Assembly (NCBI GenBank): GCA_938092195.1
Contig: CALKHD010000216.1
Coordinates: 1-9,654 of the forward strand
Direction of reading: 5' to 3'
DNA length: 9,654 nucleotides
Source: an uncultured Flavobacteriales bacterium
GTDB lineage: Bacteria; Bacteroidota; Bacteroidia; Flavobacteriales_D; Sanyastnellaceae
Part shown: positions 7,368-9,654 of the stretch, piece by piece
Position numbering within the stretch: position 1 is the stretch's first letter
Layout of the letters: the number at the start of each line of letters is the position of its first letter
The notes under the pieces: model-generated
What the model saw: the letters and a program-made list of their open reading frames with translations, nothing else
The model's database searches: none
Told to the model about the DNA's origin: nothing
Program-made: the position numbers and the translations under genes

Positions 7368-7718
7368 TTATTGGGCCTCCCTGCGAACCGGCTCGAGCCG
7401 GATGCTTTTTCCTGATTTTGGAGCCTGCCTGGCCTCCATCTCTCTTTGGGACCTTCTTGATCTGTTTCTGGCACGGCGGTCTGCGTATTCAGCAATCCTG
7501 TCCATGTGCACCAGGTACCGCACTGCACTTCCAAGCAAGACCAATCCAAGGAAAGTAGACGCCAGACCCAAGCCCAGCTCCAATGCCCAAACTTCCCAGT
7601 GGTATTCCATGACGCGACGGTAAATGCCATCCAAAGAGGCCACGCTGCCCCAAATGAACAGCACAGAGCCAATGGCTCCGTGGGTCAACCAATTTTTACG
7701 AGCGCGATCTAAATCCAT
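7368..7718 (-). CDS. Small two-helix membrane protein of unknown function
   Basis: This 116-aa product is not one I recognise. It has two hydrophobic segments, about 13-29 (GAIGSVLFIWGSVASL) and 44-67 (WALELGLGLASTFLGLVLLG), separated by a short loop with GIYRRVMEYHW. A strongly basic tail follows (about 73-116: RRARNRSRRSQ...). By the positive-inside rule the tail should be cytoplasmic, and with two helices the N-terminus as well. It is the last gene of a minus-strand run, 95 bp after the preceding gene, and stops just before a terminator. I preferred this frame over overlapping ones because it alone gives clean membrane segments and a charged tail. It could be a small inner-membrane accessory protein; no function is assigned. 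Confidence 0.65.
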   Translation of the reverse strand: MDLDRARKNWLTHGAIGSVLFIWGSVASLDGIYRRVMEYHWEVWALELGLGLASTFLGLVLLGSAVRYLVHMDRIAEYADRRARNRSRRSQREMEARQAPKSGKSIRLEPVRREAQ

Positions 7719-7729
7719 TCAGGTCAAGT

Positions 7730-7758
7730 GTTACATACAACACGAGATGAAGTTACAT
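7730..7758. repeat. Two direct GTTACAT repeats spaced one 22-bp period apart
   Basis: GTTACAT occurs at 7730-7736 and 7752-7758, 12 bp upstream of the start of the gene at 7718. A 22-bp period is about two helical turns, which would put both copies on one face of the DNA, as in some operators. Two heptamers in a short gap can also occur by chance. Confidence 0.3.
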
Positions 7759-7813
7759 GGACACTTCAACCAACCCGGTAAGAAAAATCTGAGTTGTCCC
7801 CTCACAAATGTGT

Positions 7814-8683
7814 CTAATTGGGAATCCACTTCCGAACCCCTCTTTTTCTGCATTCGGACCAAAAACAGACGAAGCCACCTCCACTGGTTTGGAATCGGCC
7901 ATCCTCCGTGACACCAGACTCGAGAATTCTCCCCATAACATCGCTGCGTTCCCAAGCGCCTCTCGTGTCCAAACAATGCGCATAGCCGAAAGGCAATCGG
8001 GTCACGGTCCAATTCAATGGGCCAACCGCACCTTCAACTCCCAGTGGGTTAGAAGCATCAAATTCAGGAACCGTAATGGCATAGACGTCATCCATAAAGT
8101 CGTCTGATGACACCCCTTCAGAAAAAACTTGAAGGTTCAATGTCCCGGTTACGACCCCATCGGTGGTGAACTGTCCAACCAAGACGCGCAAGTCCTCCCC
8201 AGCTGTCCCATTTGTGCTGCCCAGGGTCACAAACCAAGCCCCATCCACATCCATCACCAAGTCATTCCCCTCTTCAAAGTCTGACACCCAATACCCCGAT
8301 TCAGGAGGGAACACGCCGATGGGGATTTCGCCATCGATACCAGAAGGCGCCACATCAATGCCGATGGTGACCCAGCTGTCATAGCGCAGCGTGGGGAGAA
8401 TGTCGAAGAGCAAGGGATTGTTGTTGTTTGGGGTCACCCATCCGTCTGGGTCCTGATAAAAGGACGTGGTGGTTTCGATGCGACCATCCATTTGATCCCA
8501 ACCTGAAACCGATGTCAAATAATCCGTCGGGTTGACCAGCTTGGCATACAACCTGGCTGTGGTCATTCCAGGAATGCCCTCTGTAGAGACCACCTCCCAC
8601 TCCAATGAGTATGGTGCCACCGATTGCTGGGCAACCACCGACTGCACATTCAAGAGCATCAACGCCACAAAAAACCATCGCAT
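7814..8683 (-). CDS. Secreted protein with the uncharacterised domain shared with the 213-2789 product
   Basis: I chose the ATG at 8683 (289 aa): it opens a compact signal peptide (MRWFFVALMLLNVQSVVA, cleavage likely after residue 18), and a CATCTTCG box lies 4 nt upstream. A longer start at 8752 (312 aa) overlaps the upstream gene by 14 bp and would add 23 residues before the hydrophobic stretch; it cannot be excluded. Residues about 25-205 align with the N-terminal domain of the large T9SS protein: MTTARLYA, LTSVSG, YDSWVTIG, GAWF, NGTAGEDLRVLVGQFTT and NLQVF correspond in order. No Cys repeats and no T9SS domain follow. The last 40-50 residues (Cys, Trp and Arg rich, ending KRGVRKWIPN) do not look like a natural domain, so a frameshift or decayed end is possible. 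The gene lies 55 bp after the OB-fold gene in the same direction. Function unknown. Confidence 0.75.
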   Translation of the reverse strand: MRWFFVALMLLNVQSVVAQQSVAPYSLEWEVVSTEGIPGMTTARLYAKLVNPTDYLTSVSGWDQMDGRIETTTSFYQDPDGWVTPNNNNPLLFDILPTLRYDSWVTIGIDVAPSGIDGEIPIGVFPPESGYWVSDFEEGNDLVMDVDGAWFVTLGSTNGTAGEDLRVLVGQFTTDGVVTGTLNLQVFSEGVSSDDFMDDVYAITVPEFDASNPLGVEGAVGPLNWTVTRLPFGYAHCLDTRGAWERSDVMGRILESGVTEDGRFQTSGGGFVCFWSECRKRGVRKWIPN

Positions 8684-8687
8684 GAAT

Positions 8688-8695
8688 CGAAGATG
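8688..8695 (-). promoter_or_regulatory. Possible -7-like box (CATCTTCG) before the 289-aa gene
   Basis: CATCTTCG ends 4 nt before the ATG at 8683, the same spacing as the boxes before the genes starting at 5864 and 9155. It has two mismatches to TAnnTTTG and no -33 TTG, so it is weak alone, but it supports choosing the 8683 start. Confidence 0.2.
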
Positions 8696-8738
8696 AACCG
8701 AGAATGCTGTGTGTCGCTCTAACATGGGAATGAATGAT

Positions 8739-9155
8739 TCATGGTTGTGCATTCACCAGAACGCCTCCATCCATTCGGACTTCCTCGAACAAATCATCGT
8801 ACCCAGTCACCCTTCCTTTGATTCTGAGTAACTCTCCCACCTTCGGTGATCTGTGTTCACGGGTGGTGTCCCAAGCCGCGATGACCCCGCCCTCCAGGAC
8901 CAGTCGTTTCTCATCATTCTCGACCACCACACCAAACAACTCCACGACTGCATTCAAGTAGGGAGCCGCCGCTGAATCTCCTGACGACATCACCATGACC
9001 AATTCCTCTGGCACCATCTTGAATTGGGCCAACTCTGCCCCCACATCTCTGTGGTCTTTGTCCATCATTTTCCAAGCGAACTGCCCAACAACCACCGCCA
9101 AAATGATGGCCAAATACCAAATGGCCCGTGACCGCCTAACCTCGTAATTGTCCAT
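8739..9155 (-). CDS. Membrane-anchored protein with OB-fold (tRNA_anti-like) domain
   Basis: The 138-aa product has a short cytoplasmic N-terminus (MDNYEVRRSR), one membrane segment at about 12-28 (IWYLAIILAVVVGQFAW), and a soluble part outside the membrane. Residues about 64-136 follow the pattern of the small OB-fold domain listed as tRNA_anti-like in Bacteroidota: YLNAVVELFGVVVE, a strand with LVLEGGVIAAW, then VGELLRIKGRVTGYDD and VRMDGGVLV. Despite that name, such lipid- or membrane-anchored versions have no established RNA role, so no function is assigned. It is the first gene of a minus-strand run of three, and a strong terminator just upstream separates it from the preceding transcript. 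The assignment rests on motif pattern only. Confidence 0.72.
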   Translation of the reverse strand: MDNYEVRRSRAIWYLAIILAVVVGQFAWKMMDKDHRDVGAELAQFKMVPEELVMVMSSGDSAAAPYLNAVVELFGVVVENDEKRLVLEGGVIAAWDTTREHRSPKVGELLRIKGRVTGYDDLFEEVRMDGGVLVNAQP

Positions 9156-9159
9156 GGTC

Positions 9160-9167
9160 CGAATCTA
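9160..9167 (-). promoter_or_regulatory. Putative -7 box (TAGATTCG) for the OB-fold gene
   Basis: TAGATTCG lies 4 nt before the ATG at 9155 and matches TAnnTTTG with one mismatch. It sits just downstream of the terminator that ends the previous transcript, a sensible place for a new promoter. No -33 TTG is seen at 19-23 bp, where the terminator stem lies. Confidence 0.35.
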
Positions 9168-9172
9168 GGCCC

Positions 9173-9211
9173 AAAAAGAGATGGCCCGGTACGCGTTCGT
9201 ACCGGGCCATC
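9173..9211 (-). terminator. Intrinsic terminator with perfect 14-bp stem
   Basis: GATGGCCCGGTACG (9180-9193) pairs perfectly with 9198-9211 around the tetraloop 9194-9197. On the minus strand the stem is followed by TCTTTTT (9179-9173), so it terminates minus-strand transcription, most likely from the partial gene at the right edge (stop at 9336). No T-tract follows on the plus strand. Confidence 0.85.
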
Positions 9212-9335
9212 AAACCAAAACCTGTCTTGTCATGCGCTGGGCGCACTGCCAATGTTCATCATCTAAACTGCACGAAGCGTTTCAAGTCTCCCATGACGGA
9301 CATCAACGCCAACCATGACATTTGTCATGTCTGAC

Positions 9336-9654
9336 TCAAAGACCAAGGCCCACTGTGAGGCCAAAACGCCATCCGGGGCCACTGTTGCTGTTCAAATAGG
9401 TGCGCCAAGTGGAATTGTTGAACACCCTTGGTTCCAAACTGTCCTCTGCCAACTCTTGCTCTCCGTCCGTGAGGGGAACATCAGCCCGCCAGCTGCGAGA
9501 ATAACTGCGGAACATGGGACCGGTATAGACTTCAATGCTGATTCCATTGTCGCTGTACCATTGATACCCCACCATCACGCCGCCACCCCAATGAAATTGC
9601 TTGAAGGTGCCGTCGAGTTCATCTTGATACTGCGCGCTCGGCATGCCCAATGAC
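9336..9654 (-). CDS. C-terminal fragment of a probable outer-membrane beta-barrel protein
   Basis: The frame is open to the window edge, so the start lies outside; about 105 codons are visible. The sequence alternates polar and hydrophobic residues in strand-turn-strand form: FHWGGGVMVGYQWYSDNGIS, then IEVYTGPMFRSYSRSW, then after a longer acidic loop GWRFGLTVGLGL at the very end. Strand pairs with short SDNG-type turns and a terminal hydrophobic strand are typical of small outer-membrane barrels such as the Bacteroidota DUF3575-type proteins, which it loosely resembles. The ATG at 9644 could start a 102-aa protein, but it has no signal peptide, so I treat the gene as partial. The terminator at 9173-9211 probably ends it. 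Family assignment is tentative. Confidence 0.6.
   Translation of the reverse strand, partial: SLGMPSAQYQDELDGTFKQFHWGGGVMVGYQWYSDNGISIEVYTGPMFRSYSRSWRADVPLTDGEQELAEDSLEPRVFNNSTWRTYLNSNSGPGWRFGLTVGLGL

Noticed and set aside
7388..7401. Perfect 14-bp palindrome CCGGCTCGAGCCGG
   Set aside because: It sits inside the coding end of the two-helix membrane protein (codons for Arg-Leu-Glu-Pro), has no T-tract, and is most simply chance in GC-rich coding DNA.
9259..9321. A 20-codon minus-strand open frame ending in GDLKRFVQFR, considered as a small peptide gene or leader
   Set aside because: It is too short to support, has no homology I recognise and no promoter-like box before it; it lies between the barrel gene stop and its terminator.
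1..9654. Search for CRISPR arrays, insertion sequences, tRNA or rRNA genes, toxin-antitoxin or defence genes
   Set aside because: No regularly spaced repeats, transposase or integrase motifs, tRNA cloverleaf or defence-type domains were seen; the window is housekeeping plus secreted and envelope genes.

Overview
The window looks like a chromosomal segment from a marine-type Flavobacteriales relative (Bacteroidota) of moderately high GC. The evidence is a C-terminal type IX secretion (T9SS type A) sorting domain, Asp/Cys-rich 'GCTDxxACNFD..DDGSC' repeats common in secreted proteins of that group, a dockerin-like 'DLDGDG..' protein ending, and short TAnnTT[C/A]G boxes resembling the Bacteroidota -7 promoter element. 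The species call is inference; no rRNA or tRNA is present.

Layout, left to right. (1) The first 50 bases, minus strand, are the start of adenylate kinase (adk), cut by the window edge. (2) Divergent from it, 213-2789 (+) encodes a large multi-domain secreted protein with a signal peptide, an uncharacterised N-terminal domain, a 150-bp tandem Cys/Asp repeat, two pairs of internal repeated domains and a T9SS sorting domain. A bidirectional terminator follows. (3) 2925-5864 (-) encodes a secreted GH13 alpha-amylase-family enzyme with CBM48, intact catalytic residues, two extra C-terminal starch-binding-like modules and a dockerin-like tail. (4) Divergent from it by only 45 bp, 5910-7298 (+) encodes dihydrolipoyl dehydrogenase (lpdA), ending at a second bidirectional terminator. 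(5) A minus-strand cluster, 9155 down to 7368, holds a membrane-anchored OB-fold-like protein, a second copy of the uncharacterised N-terminal domain of region 2 in a short secreted protein, and a two-helix membrane protein. (6) The right edge, after a strong terminator, holds the C-terminal end of a probable outer-membrane beta-barrel protein on the minus strand.

How the genes relate. Two housekeeping enzymes (Adk, Lpd) are interleaved with envelope and secreted genes. The secreted amylase and the T9SS protein share the same Cys-repeat linker. The T9SS protein and the 289-aa protein share a domain for which I know no family name. I see no defence system, mobile element, CRISPR array or biosynthetic cluster. 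The most interesting material is the shared uncharacterised domain, the modular repeat architecture, and a recurrent promoter-like box 4-6 nt before start codons that suggests near-leaderless transcripts.
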